A DNA stretch of 49,824 nt from Phallusia fumigata (lineage: Eukaryota > Chordata > Ascidiacea > Phlebobranchia > Ascidiidae), in NCBI GenBank assembly GCA_008931825.1, contig QXVZ01031370.1, forward strand, positions 1-49,824, given 5' to 3'. This document shows positions 10,075 through 39,546 of this stretch, in pieces. Below the pieces are notes generated by a model that saw only the letters and a list, made by a program, of their open reading frames with translations, searched no databases and was not told the origin of the DNA. The number at the start of each line of letters is the position of its first letter. Position 1 is the first letter of the stretch. A program made the position numbers and the translations under genes.

Positions 10075-13000
10075 TTAAGCGGACGCGAAACTCGATGTGG
10101 GAGTCTCGCTGTCCGGAGAACTGACTGATGACGTCTGACGTTCAAGCACGTGACGATTACGTAGACGCGCGATTGCGTCACCGATTTCGTATTTGCGCTC
10201 AAAGAATTCGCACAGGGCTGGTTCGGTAAGCACGGAGGCAAGAAACTGCTCAAACGAAACCGACCAATCGCCGTTGTCCCCACCGCCCTGCATAACAATC
10301 GCTGAAATCTGTTTAGCTGGCGTAACCAGCACTGTGTCGTCGCCTACATCTTCTATTTCCACCTGCAAGTCTGCTTTTACAGCTTTTTCTTCCGGCTCAG
10401 CGACCGCGTTGCCGTTTTCCGCCTCCAGATCCGTGTTTTCGTGTAAATTCAGGTTTTCCAAGCGCGCAGCGGTGCTCTCATCCGGCACAGCTTCAGTGGA
10501 TGAGTCGGTGATCTTCACAAACTTTTCCGACCCGCTGGTGAATTCGTCCGAACCCTCACTACTTACAACTAAATAACTAGAAATCCGCTCAAAGTCGCCG
10601 CTAGTGGCGCACGACGAACTACCACTAGTGGCGCCAGAGGCAACTTTGTCTACTTCGTCGCTGCTGGAGCGACTATGAGCAATTTCTTGGTCGTTCTCCG
10701 ATGCAGGTTTTGTGTTTTCTTCGGGTTTTGCTTGTGTTGGTAGGTGCTGTGGTGTGTTGTTTCGACTCGATGCTGCAGATTTTCCCTTTTTAAACTGTTT
10801 TCCAACCTGTTAATCACAAAAATACCGATGTTGAGAGCAACGAACTTGCAAACGTATGTAGATGATGGACACTTATAAAACAGATTTGGTTTAACACTTA
10901 GATAAGGGGTCGGCGAACTCTCCCGAGCCGCCGGCCCACACCCGTATCAGCAAGGTCTTAACGGGTCGAACTAGTTTTTCGCTTACAATTCTGTTCCTCT
11001 TTACTGTTCATGATGTTGCTAAAACTTGTTTATGTATTTTACTCAGATTAGGAACATGAGATCTTGCATTTCAGTGGAGTGTTTGGAGGGCAAAGAAATC
11101 TAAGGCATTCATTCTTGCATGCGCACTTTCGGCACGGCGAATCAAAGTTTTGTTGCCACGTTTCAAGCACAATTTCTTCTAAGTGAATTTGTAAAAAAAG
11201 GGGGCTGAGGGCCGGATGATTTTGTTTGGCCGCCCGTTGGTTGCCAACCGACGCACATTTCCACAACAAATTCGGTCAAATGTTTTCCCACAAAACCAAC
11301 CTCTCCCATTTGCAGCAGCAGAGTGGCAACTGTAGCGATGGAATGGTAGAGTTGTTGCTCCTTCGGATCTTCACGGAATAGATTGTACATTGTTTTACAC
11401 AATTGGATAAATTGTTCCTGCAAAATATGCACAGTAAGCCTTGTTATAATAATAACGCACCAGCAAGAATGAAGGGTATCAACTATATGCCTAAATCAAC
11501 TAATGGATCAAAAGATTAGTCTAGATTTGGGTCTTGCAATATTGCATTATACGATTTATTTATTATGAAGCGTACTTAGTTTACATGAAACGCAACTTAC
11601 GACACAAAACAAAACACAACTAAATGTTTTTTTGAAACCTAATTATTTGCAACAAACCTGATCCAGATGAGGTAAATTTCTGAATTGATCTACACCCATC
11701 TTTTCACGTTCATATTTGGCAAGATAGAAATTGTAATCTTTGACCATATCTGGCGCTGGATCTTTCTCCGGTTCCAATAAAGTTTCAACTTCACCTTTTC
11801 CAAAAAGGACATGTTATTCTGTGCAAGGGTGCCCACAACATATCAACCAAACCCACAAATACCTTCTTCTTGTGCCGCATCACCAGCAGTTTGTGTCAAA
11901 GGTTTGGGAAAGGACGAAGGACGGTCGGTTGTCTCCTCTTCTTTGTCCTCTGCAGATACTTTTCCATTTGAAGACGTGTTTCCTTCCAAGCGTTGGTCTC
12001 CCTTCATCGGGCTACCACTAGGTGATGCTGAATGCACATTTGCAAAGTAGTCCTCGACTGCGGTAACCATTAGTGGTTCGTTGTGGGTAACTTCATTATC
12101 AGGTGTTTGTACAAAAGTCGGGTTCGATTCAACAGGAGTTTGTGGAGTTGAAGGGTCCAACTGCTGAGGCAATTCTTTATCTTGGCCCTCTATGTATGAT
12201 AATAAATGCATGAATATTAGACATAAGTGAGAAATAAATGTAGGCGTGTTAAATCTTGAAAGGCTTTCATATTGCACTGTTTTAGTTTGTTTTGCAAAAC
12301 AACAACAAATTTAAACCATAAAGCTATAAATCACATTTAAGAAATCACTGTGGAACAGTAAAAATCACACAGTATAAATAAAGAGCTAAGAATAAATGGC
12401 TTGACTCCCAAAGTTAAACTCACTTGTCTTATAAGATGAAATGGATCAACCAAATGCAAATGGAATTTAGGCAGAAATACATAGTGCTACAATCAAAAAA
12501 ACTCGAAAATGTACAATGCTTTACAGGCATTTGTGATATTTCCACAGTTGTAACTTATACTGGCAACTGGAGAAAGTTTTTTTACCATCATCAGGTGTTT
12601 TGTCGATGTTACTGGAGTTATTAGAGCAGCTTTCCTCCTCAGGTGGCAGAAGATGAAGTTGATAAAGAAGCTGAAGTTTCTTCTGGGGATCACCTCGACA
12701 AATTATTCCCAAGTTGACAGCAAAATCCTGAACAAACAACCCAGCGAAAAGTGTGAGCTATTTGATGCCCCGAAATCTCATGAACTTGAAGTTTTTATGC
12801 CTTTTCAGGTTAATATCTTCAAGAAAGGGCCTTAAGACTGCTAGTATTTGGTATGTATAGGTTGCCTACCTTAAAATTCACCAAGTTGTCATTGTCCTTG
12901 TCACAAAGTCGAAATATGAGATCAGAAAGTTGCTCGGCATGTGTTCCGTAACTCCAAGGGCAGAGGGAACCAAACATAAGCCTTTAACAAATTAGGAGAT

Positions 13001-16000
13001 TCAAAATTAAAAAAACATCACCAGCCATCAAGTGATCAAACAAAGTTTTAAATGTGCCCAAATTTTGTACTATTTATTAAGTGTGTGAACAAACATGAAA
13101 AGGATCCAAATATTTCCCTAACCATCAAGTGTACAAACAACCTTTAAAATTATTAAAATTTTGCACTAACCATCAAAGTTAACCAAGTTATTTATTACAG
13201 ACACCAATTCTTAACAACAAAAGGCAGAAAAATGTGATGAATATACCTGAACTGGTCCATGTTGGCCACATAGCTCTCATACTGTGGTTTGGAAGGGTCA
13301 TAATCCTTGTTTTCTGTGTTCAGCGTTCCCCAATATGCCCTGTATAATATGCAAGGTGGTTTAGAGTTCTAAGAAGCAGTGTGTCAGACATAGGTCAGGA
13401 AAATTATGACTTCCTTCCATTTAAATGGTACAAAGGATGCCCAGTGCAAAAAGCAACAACAAAAATTTAGGATGATCGAATACGCACAAACCATATTTTG
13501 TGATCTCATAAAATTAACTCTGTAATGAGTATCAACACAAGATAAGGTTATTGACGCATTGTTGCTTTAACCCAATCCATGCGAAAAGCAAAAGGCCATC
13601 ATTGCATGATGCAACTGTGTCAACAAACACTTTGTAACAGCCAGTATCGGTTACTCAGTGCCATGAACTGTTTGTCTCTTACGTCACTAACTCCAAACAA
13701 CAAAAAACACAGCACGACTACATATGCTTTGCTTTAAAAGTACAAAAACACATTACTAAAGTCACTTTCACAAGACTATTTTGAAAACTCTGTGTTTATA
13801 TTCCAACACTTTTGTATGGATATAAAGTGCACAGGGTACAAGAGTACATCGATTTTACATATCTTTGCATTGTGCTTCAATTTCTACCTGCTCAGCTGTT
13901 CCTCCTTAAAAAGCAACAGTAGATCTTTTAGTTCATCAAATGAAAATTTGGTTTCCGTTTGTAATCCTCTTACAATCGAGCGAGCAGTTGTGTCCTCAAG
14001 TCTTTGCACAACCTAAAATGATCTTTTTTAAACTCTTTTACACAGTGTTTGATTAAATAACTTCGTATTAGTGGAATACAAAACAGGGAATTAAATATTA
14101 TTAGTGGGTATTAGTGAAAGATCGAATCTTACAAAATGTGGCTGTGTTGTGACATTCATTAGCCCAACTCCAACAAGGTTCAGTGAATTAAACATTGTGA
14201 GATTCAGTTTTATCGATGCACAAGTGTGAAAGAGTCTTACTTCCATTCTCTGTTTAAACCTCATCTTTTCAACTTTTTCTGTTGTAACTTGGCTGTAGTT
14301 GCTGTATGCTTCTGATATAAGATCCGATATGTCGATGGGTGGAGCAGGTGATGATACTGGGGTAGTATAGCACTAAAAAATAAGAAAAAAAATTAGGTCG
14401 GATAAAAAGGAAGATAAAGGANCTGTTACACTCATCAAGTACTCATGATAAACTACACAACAATACCTCATTGGCTTTAAGAATGCGCAGAGCGATTTGA
14501 AACACAACACGAGCACCATCGTAAAAGAAAGCATCCACCACTCGCACAGCGGAATCGAATGGCATGGAACATAGAAATAGTGTAAGAAACCATGAAAGAG
14601 TTACAGTACGAACGACGCCCAGTGCTTCAAGCTTCGAGTGAATACGAGAAAGATATTGTTTGGTTAGGTCATCAAAAACCCCCTGTAAAAAGAGAGAAAT
14701 TATTTTAGTGCTGTTTGATTAGTTGTTGGGATATAAGTATTAATGCTAAAATGCGTTTCAAAACACCAACATGATGACAATGACATTTATACCTAAGTGG
14801 TCAAGAAGACTTAAACTGAATACTGCTTGGTTGTTTGTGGCTGGGCTAATCACCAAGTAACATTTTTCAGGCAATAAGTAACATTTTACAGGCAATTTTC
14901 ATTTGTTAATTGATTTGTAAGTTTTCAATTGGATCTACACAATGTAATTACCTAATAAAACAAATAAATGTTGATAAGCTGCTGATGAAATAATGTTTGC
15001 CCAAGAAAAGATGGCATGAAAAACTGTGACAAGTATGGTTACACTTCCTAGGATTTACAATNCTAATCACCAAGTAACATTTTTCAGGCAATAAGTAACA
15101 TTTTACAGGCAATTTTCATTTGTTAATTGATTTGTAAGTTTTCAATTGGATCTACACAATGTAATTACCTAATAAAACAAATAAATGTTGATAAGCTGCT
15201 GATGAAATAATGTTTGCCCAAGAAAAGATGGCATGAAAAACTGTGACAAGTATGGTTACACTTCCTAGGATTTACAATGTGAAGTTTGTCTATATGACAT
15301 AATGAAATAGTACCACAGTAAATCCATGTTACCTGGTCAACTAAAGCACCAACAACCCTTGTGTTGTAATAATCTGGCAAGAGTCGCTCACATAAAGACA
15401 CAAGAAGCCAGAAAGCTTGTTCTTCAGTAGCATACAGCAACATAACCGACGTTACAATGTTCATTGCCTGAAGTGGAAAAAGATAAATTAAACCCAAAAA
15501 GTAAGAAAACAATCTTGTTTTATTGAACCAAAAGTAACAAAATTTCATCTTACACATTACAATTTAATCGTTTTTTGCCTGGTTTATTCAACCATGGCTC
15601 TACTGAAATAAAACTAAAAAACTTGAGCAAATTTATTTTATTGAACCAACCTGACAATAACCAATGCTTGGGTTACGGAAAGCATATGCAGTTAAAACAC
15701 GACGTAGAGCACCAATGCCTCTTTGAGACTGAAAAGCAGGGTGTTCAGGCAACGAGCGATGCTATCGTGGTCGAGCATGACAAAATGCTCTTGCTGATGA
15801 TTGATGGCAAAAATGAATTTAATGCAGGTATAAGTGCAAAAGGGTCCTGTACTTAAATGCTAAACATATTGTCACAAAAAAGTACTACAAAATCCTGTAC
15901 TGTTTGGGAACATGATTTTTATATCTTAGTGACGGCTTACCGATTTCATCAGTAGCGAGCGTGCATTTCCCCATACATTGCTCCACAAGAGATTGATAAT

Positions 16001-19000
16001 AACCCTGGTGGTTTGCCATCTCATTTATAGCACCAGAATAGATCATCCAAATTTCACCTCGTAGGCTATCAGGTATTCCCTGTTTGTTGAACAAAAGGTT
16101 TATTGAGTTGTCGTGAAATCAACTAACAAATTTTTTTTGTATAAATTGATTTTCTTTTACACCAAAAACACTCTAACCAAATGTTCTTCATGTTTTCTGA
16201 CATTTTTGAAAAGCACAAACCTTCATAACGAGTTCCCTTGTTTTTGGTGTCCTGTACATGCAAACTCCTCGTCCATATTCTGTGAAATGAATACTCCACA
16301 AATGTTCCTTAACTGTTTCTCTGGGGTCAATGTCTGATGGGTTTCGCCTGGACGACATAACAAAGATTTAAACTATACAAAAAGCACAGTTATCACACAA
16401 CGTGGTTTGCTTGGGCGTTATTACTTTTGTAACCTTAGTTGGAATTGGAGTTGTTTAAGTTAAAGAAAGGTGCAAAGATTAAAGACATTCAAACAGTGCA
16501 ACTACCTGTAAGCAGCCTGTACATTTGATGGTGTTACACAAACTGGTTTAATGCAAGAGGCAATGTCAGGAATGCACAAGTTTCAACTCAATTCCAAGGG
16601 CAAGGTATTATACTGTGGTTCAGCAAACCAAAAAGTGCATAAATTTTAACAATTGAAATATCTTTATGATGCAGTTCAAGCAAAATTGATTCAACTTTAA
16701 ATCAATCTGGCAGACAGGTAGAATCAACAAAGCCATGCACTGGTTACAACAGTGTGTTATACAATACCTCTTAAACACAGTGGCCAGGGCAGGTTGTAGT
16801 TCAATTGTATTTCCATTCTCTTCCTTGTCAAAAGGATCAGAAGTGTTACTTGGTTCCTGCAACAAATCGAGACAGACAATAAAACAAAATTGTTACCACA
16901 TAACTTTCTTAAGTTAAACTGCCAAATAAAAATCTATGGTTTATAAACAAACATCATCTTTATTACAACAATTTCAGAACAACTGTTAAACATTTACCTC
17001 CCCAGTGACACTTGGTGGCGACGCAGAGCTCGGTGATGACACAGAAGTTTTCGATGTCCGGTAACTGTTGTGTTTGGTTTTGGAGAGAAAATCCGAAATA
17101 AGGTTGAGTAAGTAGTCCCGCTCATGTAGATGCCCAAACAGAAATGTCATCTTCCCTCTAAAAAGCACAACATGAAAAAATGTAAATTTTCTGGTCATAT
17201 AGGTGATTTTTCGCAACTGACACTAGTTTTAAACCAGGTTCAGTCAGTGCTGAGGGATTTGGTAAAGCAGTCTTTGGCGTTTAGTGTAAATCTGTAAGCC
17301 AAACCTTTAAATTTTAAGGAGGCAAAGATGTGCGGAGGCCAAATGTCACTTTAGCTGGGTACATTGAAAGAAACACTTATGTGTGAAAATAGTTGTAGAT
17401 TTAGTACAAGTCTGAGGAGTTCACATAAACACTGTGTAATTATAATCCGTACAGAGTTTCTTGAGTTTCTTCACACAGAGACTAAAAACACTCTGTGATA
17501 TCAATATAAGCAAACAAGCATCGTATGTGATTGTCATACCTTGTGGTAATTGAAATAGGGTTTGGCAAAACATTGGAGCTGTCGGCTTTCTCTACAATGT
17601 TCACCTCACGCATGGGAATGACCAAATTTATAACCTCTTGAAATTGCCTGAGCATAAAAATTTTTAATTGGATTTGTGTCATAACTATCAAGGATTTATT
17701 GTAATACACATAAAAAGTCATGTGATAAATGATAAAGTATGCTGGGACTTGACTGTTTTATACATACTATTTTTGAGTTCCAAGTGAAAAACATAACCCA
17801 CCCCGAAAAACAGATGAAGTTTTGTGAGAGAAATAGATTTCCCCATATGTGTTTCTTGTCATATACAGCCCACAGCGTGCATTGAATGTGGCCATCAAGC
17901 TTCTCAGTTTTGGGCAATCGAAAAACTAGACGATAGCGCTCACTGCGTGCTCGTGCATCCAAATCCCTTTTTAGAGTAGGCATCTAGGCAAAAATACATG
18001 CAAAATTTTATGATCACTACTGTATACATATGATCATTATCCAGGTTTATGATTACATATTGGTATCCCTGACAATTTGTGTTATGTTACTGTACATTAG
18101 AAATGAGTTTTTACTTTTTTCTTCTTTTTGGATCTTTGTTTGTCATTTCGACTCGTTGACACGATTCGTTCCAGTAAACTTGTGTCCTCTTCAAAGCCTT
18201 CGCGATCCAGCAATTGACGGATAGCGATGTTGGCAAGCTGTGCCATTAAGTTGTAGGTTTCTGAGATGTTCATAAACATAGAGAAAACAAAGTTGTTCTC
18301 TCTCGTCGACACTGTGATGCTTTCTGGCACCAAAACTGTACTGTTTTTCTCCATATTTGTTACATCAGTCCACCTGCACAACAATAAAACAGAATATTTT
18401 ACACTCTGGTTTTACCTGTCGAAACGGTGTTTATTTTAGATTTTACACCTACAAAGACGTCATGGGCGGCATAGTCTATAGCTACACATAAATCATCACT
18501 TTACAACAATTCAAAATTTTCTGCAATACTACACTGCACAATGTGGCGATTATTTGCTTCTCAAAAGCACCAAAGGGCCAAACTGTTTCAATATTTCTGA
18601 TGAGAAATCTGTGCTTTCAAACAACAAAAGAGTATAAACTTGAAAATACATACTGTTTTTATGTGACTTGTGTACATGTAAATACCTGATCACCATTTTT
18701 GCTTCTTTCCCAAGCAAGAAAGAGTAGAAGCAGAGATGGTTTACGCTCAAGTACAGCCAACCCTGTCTTGGCACTTTGCGTTTCCAGAAGCTGCAGGAGT
18801 AATAGTTGACGAGTTTTTCCTCCGGCGGCATCCCAAAAAGATGATGAAACTTGATTGAAGCCTCTTTAAACTTTTTAGTGCTGTCACTCTCACTTCTCTG
18901 CGTAACAGTTTTTATCATTAAAGTCACCTGACTTTCTTGCAGGTAAACTATGTTTATCAACATTGCAAATCATATGTGCGGGTAATGAAAACAAGTCATA

Positions 19001-19757
19001 GTTACTGTTGCATGTGAACTTTAATCATCACTAAAATTTTAAGATTTCACTTAATAAACTTTCGTTTTAGTAGTGTCCAGACTTTTTTTAAAAGTTTCAA
19101 TCCTCTTTCCTTTACAATGTTGAAATGCATATTAAGTTGGACCGACATAAATTCTCCATTCAAAACTTACAGCGTGTTTCTTTTGTGTAGCAACCAGGCT
19201 TTCAACTTTTCCAATAAGAAACTCTGTCACATCCGACTCTGATTCAAATGTGTCCAGTGTTGCCATAACATTTTGTTCCAGCCATTCCCATTTTGCAAAG
19301 ATGTCCTTTTTGGATGTACCTGCAATCAAATATTTTACAATATAATTTGCAGAGGTTTTTTTCCAGTGGTACAAGTAGAATGCTAAGTTGCTCACATTTA
19401 TTGCTATAATCCCAAACCGGAATACCCTAATAGCCCAAACTGCAAATAAAGTTGATGTTTATGGAAATAAATCCAACAATGAAGTACAGAAAAACAGTTT
19501 TGGTGAATTTTAGTGTTTGTATTTTTCTTACCTGTTGCAATCTGAAAACTGATCTCCGAAGTTGGAGTTTGGTGTAGGATTCGATACGGTGAGACTTTTG
19601 TGCTGGAGTCTAACACAGTGTCCAACGTGTTAACCAAAATTGAACTTAAACCTTTGTCACCATGACCCTTTCTTCGTTGCAATATAAAATACAAGTTTGC
19701 ACGCTCTGTAACCCACAAAGCATTGGCCAGCAGGACCTCTGTTGGCTTGATCCACAT
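10075..19757 (-). CDS. TBC1D9: TBC1D9/TBC1D9B-type Rab GTPase-activating protein, 22 exons
   Basis: Exons in transcript order: 19532-19757, 19171-19319, 18686-18897, 18115-18373, 17802-17983, 17540-17647, 16998-17157, 16768-16856, 16221-16347, 15941-16079, 15651-about 15761, 15333-15467, 14467-14682, 14241-14372, 13888-14012, 13247-13339, 12870-12981, 12586-12727, 11863-12189, 11658-11794, 11301-11417, 10075-10806, about 1,343 aa. The start ([15 protein letters not shown]) matches the TBC1D9 N terminus. Two GRAM domains follow ([25 protein letters not shown]), then the TBC Rab-GAP domain (exons 9-13, including [10 protein letters not shown] and the glutamine finger IGYCQ), an EF-hand-like segment ([10 protein letters not shown]), and the conserved C terminus [18 protein letters not shown]. 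Phases agree at every junction except exon 10/11. There the frame breaks by one base at the IxxDxxR arginine-finger region; the start of exon 11 is therefore uncertain. The boundary of exon 3 (18897) is the best of two candidate acceptors. TBC1D8-type paralogy is not excluded. Confidence 0.93.
10904..11252. mobile_element. hAT-like MITE in the last TBC1D9 intron
   Basis: One end begins AGGGGTCGGCGAACT. The other contains GGGCTGAGGGCCGGATG and ends near GTTGGTTGCCAACCGAC. These resemble the imperfect terminal inverted repeats of small nonautonomous hAT elements (CAGGGGTCGGCAA...). No transposase is encoded. I cannot see a clear 8-bp target duplication, so the copy is probably old. It fills most of intron 10807-11300. 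Confidence 0.55.
14422..14422. other. Single ambiguous base N
   Basis: An N in the TBC1D9 intron between exons 13 and 14. I see no duplicated flank here, unlike four of the other Ns. Confidence 0.9.
14846..15278. repeat. 216-bp tandem duplication split by a single N in a TBC1D9 intron
   Basis: Bases 14846-15061 and 15063-15278 are 216-base copies that look identical by eye, joined by the N at 15062. They lie wholly in the intron between exons 12 and 13. This is probably a contig-join artefact that lengthens the intron and leaves the coding sequence unaffected. Confidence 0.88.
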
Positions 19758-21371
19758 ATTTGGCACAGGTCTAAGCAGCCAAGCAAATTTTTGACATTAC
19801 AAACGTCCACAAGCAAGGTCTGTAAATTATACAGAGTTTAAACAAAAGTTATTATAGCTTCACGTTATACTTAATAATGAAATAACACCAAAACATCAAA
19901 ATAAATAGGTATGAAATAAATGTAATACACAACACTCTGTTTTAATTCCTAATCTTTTGTTTCACTGCTTTTTGCTGATGAAAACACAAACAATACCCTT
20001 GAAAAACATTATACGTAACTTTACGTGGAATATTAACAACAAAATACTCACACTGAATTATAACTTTCAATCATCCGATATACTTACCAAACAAATAGAA
20101 ATCGTGTAAATTATGTCTGTCACCATTTCTTCATCGTAAAGCAAATGCATTTACTAATTAAATAAAACCCTTAGTGTAATACTCTAGTCTAGACCAATTC
20201 TAGTTTTGCTTTTGGGGTTTAATTTGTAATAAGAGTGTACATTGGAAAATAAGTTGGAATTGTTACATGAAAGTCAACATGCTCATGTTTATCTGACGGC
20301 CAAAGCTTTTTCTGGATTTTCGCAAAAACGCCTGACAATAAAATGATATGTACGAATATACCGTTGTGGAGAAAGTATTTTACGCAGCCGAATTTATGAA
20401 TAAACATAAACACACCCAACGTAAAGAATCCTAAAGGCAAAGGTTATTGATTATATCTTTGTCTTCTTTGCAAATGCAAATATTTAGTGCCGAAAATACT
20501 CACATTTGAATGAAAACAAAAAGCGCGTCATAGCGATGTTGTCATGCAAAGGCGCGCCATACGCATCGCACTGTGACGCAACACATACTTCAGGTCAGCA
20601 GCGGGGGTGGTGGCGGTACAGTTAAAAACAGTCGTGACAGAGCAGAAGGGAAAATTTACGTGAGAGCAGCACTTATACGGACCGTGTATGCGTCACGCAT
20701 TGAGGAAGTTGTTTAAATTGACGGAAGTTGCACTGTGCATCGCCTCGATCCGCTACTCAAGCCTTCAGTGGTGCGAAATTAAAACGGCATCGACTGTCTG
20801 GTGTAGTAGCTCTGCTGGCGGGCAATCTAAACCAGGTGCAAGTCGAATTCTGCACGCCTGTGAATGTAATTAATTTGTTACTATGTCTTTGCAACTTACT
20901 ACATCATTGAGTTGGCTGTTTCTAAAAGCTGGAGTGAACTCATTACTGGCAGAGTTATAAATAGAAGCTATCAGTGACCAAGGCATTTGGCTGGTGGTCA
21001 TTACGCTGGTTGTGCTTATTACGGGTCATTGGAAAGACAGCAGTTTGTTTTCATGCGGTATCTTAATGGCCGTGCCCGAGGATGATAACGTGCAGATTGG
21101 CGCTGCGCGAAGTAAGGTGTTGATTTCAAACCCAATGGGAGATGCAGGTTGCGATAAGATGTAGAGAGATAGTGTTGCGGTCAAATTCACGCAATTAAGT
21201 AATGTGCCGCATTAGATGTTACAACAGGAGACAAATTATCTCACAAGTGTAACCTTTTCTCAGCAGGTAGCAGAAAAAAGGGACGACATTTGTACATAAG
21301 GCCACAGTAACCTTACCAATATCAAATTTCCTGCGCATTAGGAGAAGAAACGTTAGCAAGCAGCAGATACT
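19758..21371. other. Shared 5' region of TBC1D9 (-) and Ras-like gene (+)
   Basis: About 1.6 kb between two divergent start codons, presumably containing both promoters. The first part is AT-rich; 20520-20660 is more GC-rich, with several CpG and GGTGG motifs. No additional gene is recognised. Reading the - strand, an AG lies just upstream of the TBC1D9 ATG and could be a leader acceptor. Confidence 0.45.
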
Positions 21372-22375
21372 ATGGGAAAGAAGAAACCAGTACCGATCAT
21401 AAAGATCGTTGTTGTTGGATCAGCGGGGGTCGGGAAATATTCACTCGCACACCAGTTTGCAAAGGGATGGATAGCACCCAGGGATGGAAACGGTGAGTGG
21501 CTTGTTACTATTATTCACAGAAAAGGGTTGCACGAAGCTTCTAGCTAAGGACACTGTTCGCTGGTGGGGACACAGTTTCCGGGACGTATTGAAGGGCTAT
21601 GGATAAGCCCCTAACGATGCCGCAAGCTAAACGATTACCAAATCTATTTAAATGTTGGTTACAATCTTCTTTAAATTTTTCGTTCCAACCGTTTCTTATA
21701 TCTATCACAATCTTATTTCATGTACTGAACGACAACTTACAGTTAAAGATTGTCAGTCGTGATCAAACCTATTGTTATACAACAGATACTTCCAACACCG
21801 AAACAGTGAAGCAGATGGAGATTCAGGGAATTAAATACGAAGTAAAAGTGTCAGTTTGCAAAGAGGTCGGTCAGTCGGAGGGCCAAGACTTGAAAGGCAA
21901 CGACGGGGTCGTCCTCGTGTACTCTGTCGTCGACAAGAAGTCGCTGACCTATCTGAAGACTGTCGCCTTTCAGAAACTGCACGGCAGCCTCGGCGCATCG
22001 GATACAACTGCCGCCAAGGACACCAATGGTACGGATGTCAATCAATCCTCACAACAGTCGGAAGGCAATGGAAAGGAAATAGCCGAAACACCGACGGGTC
22101 AACCTGGTGATGTTGGGCTGAGCGTGCCAGTCATTCTGGTGGGAAACAAAGTCGACGACGCCAAACTTTCCCGCGCCGTTGAAAGTGAAGAAGGCGAAGC
22201 TCTCTCCAAGGAACTCTGCTGTAAAGGATTTTTTGAAACGGCCGCCACCTGTAATGCGAATGTGCCGAAAGCCTTTGAACGGCTTCTGAATGAGATTGTC
22301 ACCCAGAAAACGAACGCGGACGAAGCGACGGGCAAACCTGTAAAACCGACAAACGCCTGCTGTGTATTAATGTGA
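21372..22375 (+). CDS. Divergent Ras-like small GTPase with CAAX box, two exons
   Basis: Exons 21372-21492 and 21786-22375 join in frame (G|AT) to give 236 aa. Exon 1 encodes a phosphate-binding loop, VVVGSAGVGKY. The serine or threonine that normally follows GK is tyrosine. Exon 2 encodes a Ras-like core: LVYSVVDKKSL, the guanine-specificity motif ILVGNKVD, a G5-like FETAAT, and a C-terminal ACCVLM, a CAAX box with a neighbouring cysteine that could be palmitoylated. The switch I threonine is not apparent. The switch II DxxGQ reads KEVGQ, so Asp57 is lost. An acidic, Ser/Thr/Gln-rich insert of about 50 residues precedes G4. It is probably a membrane-anchored Ras-family protein with impaired catalysis. 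The exon 2 acceptor was chosen because the alternative at 21743 is out of phase. Confidence 0.72.
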
Positions 22376-23623
22376 ATATATTTAGCAGTTTTAACTTTGT
22401 TATGGTAAAACTATCACTGTAGGCAGAGGTCCCTTAAAATGTTGGCGTGGGTAACCTCAATCTTTTTACCGGTGATAACCTGCACTGTAAATAAAGGATA
22501 ACCTCGTATGGTGGCCCTGGTTTTATATTTGTTGTTTCGTGATTCTGAAGACGTCCTATTCCAAAACCCTGTGAATATTTTCGAATGACGTTATTCGAAG
22601 TGTTTTTAAAGTTGCATTTTTGTACGGTTTTGTATGTGTATCTTTTTTTTAATAAAAGCAAGTTTATGGAGCTCTGAAGGTAACTAACACCAGCCTAGCT
22701 TGTACACAGCAGTGGCAAAAGTGTCAAGCAATTGTCGACAAGCAATGACGGTGATCACGACTCCCGGATTGCGTTATACACGAAGTCTACATCCAACAAG
22801 TACTTTGCTACGAACACAGGGCCCGAATAGTAATTGTTAGAACAATAATCAAACTCTCATCACTCACGCCCTGCCCTGCTAAATTCTGCCTTGAAACTTT
22901 ATTTCAACAAACTGCTATTTATGTAAGCTACACAGTAAATAAACTGGCTTCGGAAAGATGAGAAAATGCCTCGTTTTCAAACCCGTCTTGTTTTTGTGGC
23001 AGTTATGGCTGGCGACGGCCAGTTTGCGCACAAGACAGATTTCTCACATTGTAGCAAAGTTACTTAGCAACCCTATGGCTGACCAGCATGCGTTGTGGAT
23101 GTGGTAGATTGCTTTTTATCCCGCCGTGTTCACAACTTGATTCCAAAACTGGGTTAAGACGGCTTGGTGCCGATTAAAACACAATTATGTCACAAGAGGT
23201 ATTTAATTACTCTGAATAACTTTACTGAAAGCCTATGAGCGTCACCCACTGAGATGTCGTAAAACAACGTGGTGCTGTTTATAATAAAATGGTTAATGAA
23301 GAATAAAGTACGTACATGAGGTCCTTGTTTTTCTATTGGGCAGGCAACGTATTTTTTGCTGTTTGCTTGGAAAAAAGAAAACTTCCAAAATAAATCTTGC
23401 ATCTCTTGTATTTAAAACGAGGAATTACAGTCTCGACCACTGGACGATTGCATACGAGCAACGAAATTGAAAAGTTTCGACAACGAAATAACACCAACTC
23501 AGTACCCCGCCCACACACGTACACAGTGCATAGGCACGTCGGACGTTTCTGTGGCGTTGTGTGTAGAAATAAGACGAAAGAATTGTAAAGCACAAAGGTA
23601 AAAGAACATTCGCAAGTTAAACT
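22376..23623. other. Convergent 3' region of Ras-like gene and RECQL5
   Basis: About 1.25 kb containing the 3' UTRs of two convergent genes. No other coding sequence is recognised; the short frames at 23190-23593 lack family features. Confidence 0.45.
22490..22495 (+). terminator. AATAAA polyadenylation signal of the Ras-like gene
   Basis: AATAAA lies 115 bases after the stop codon. A second copy at 22651-22656 could give a longer 3' UTR. Confidence 0.55.
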
Positions 23624-39546
<15,923 letters not shown>

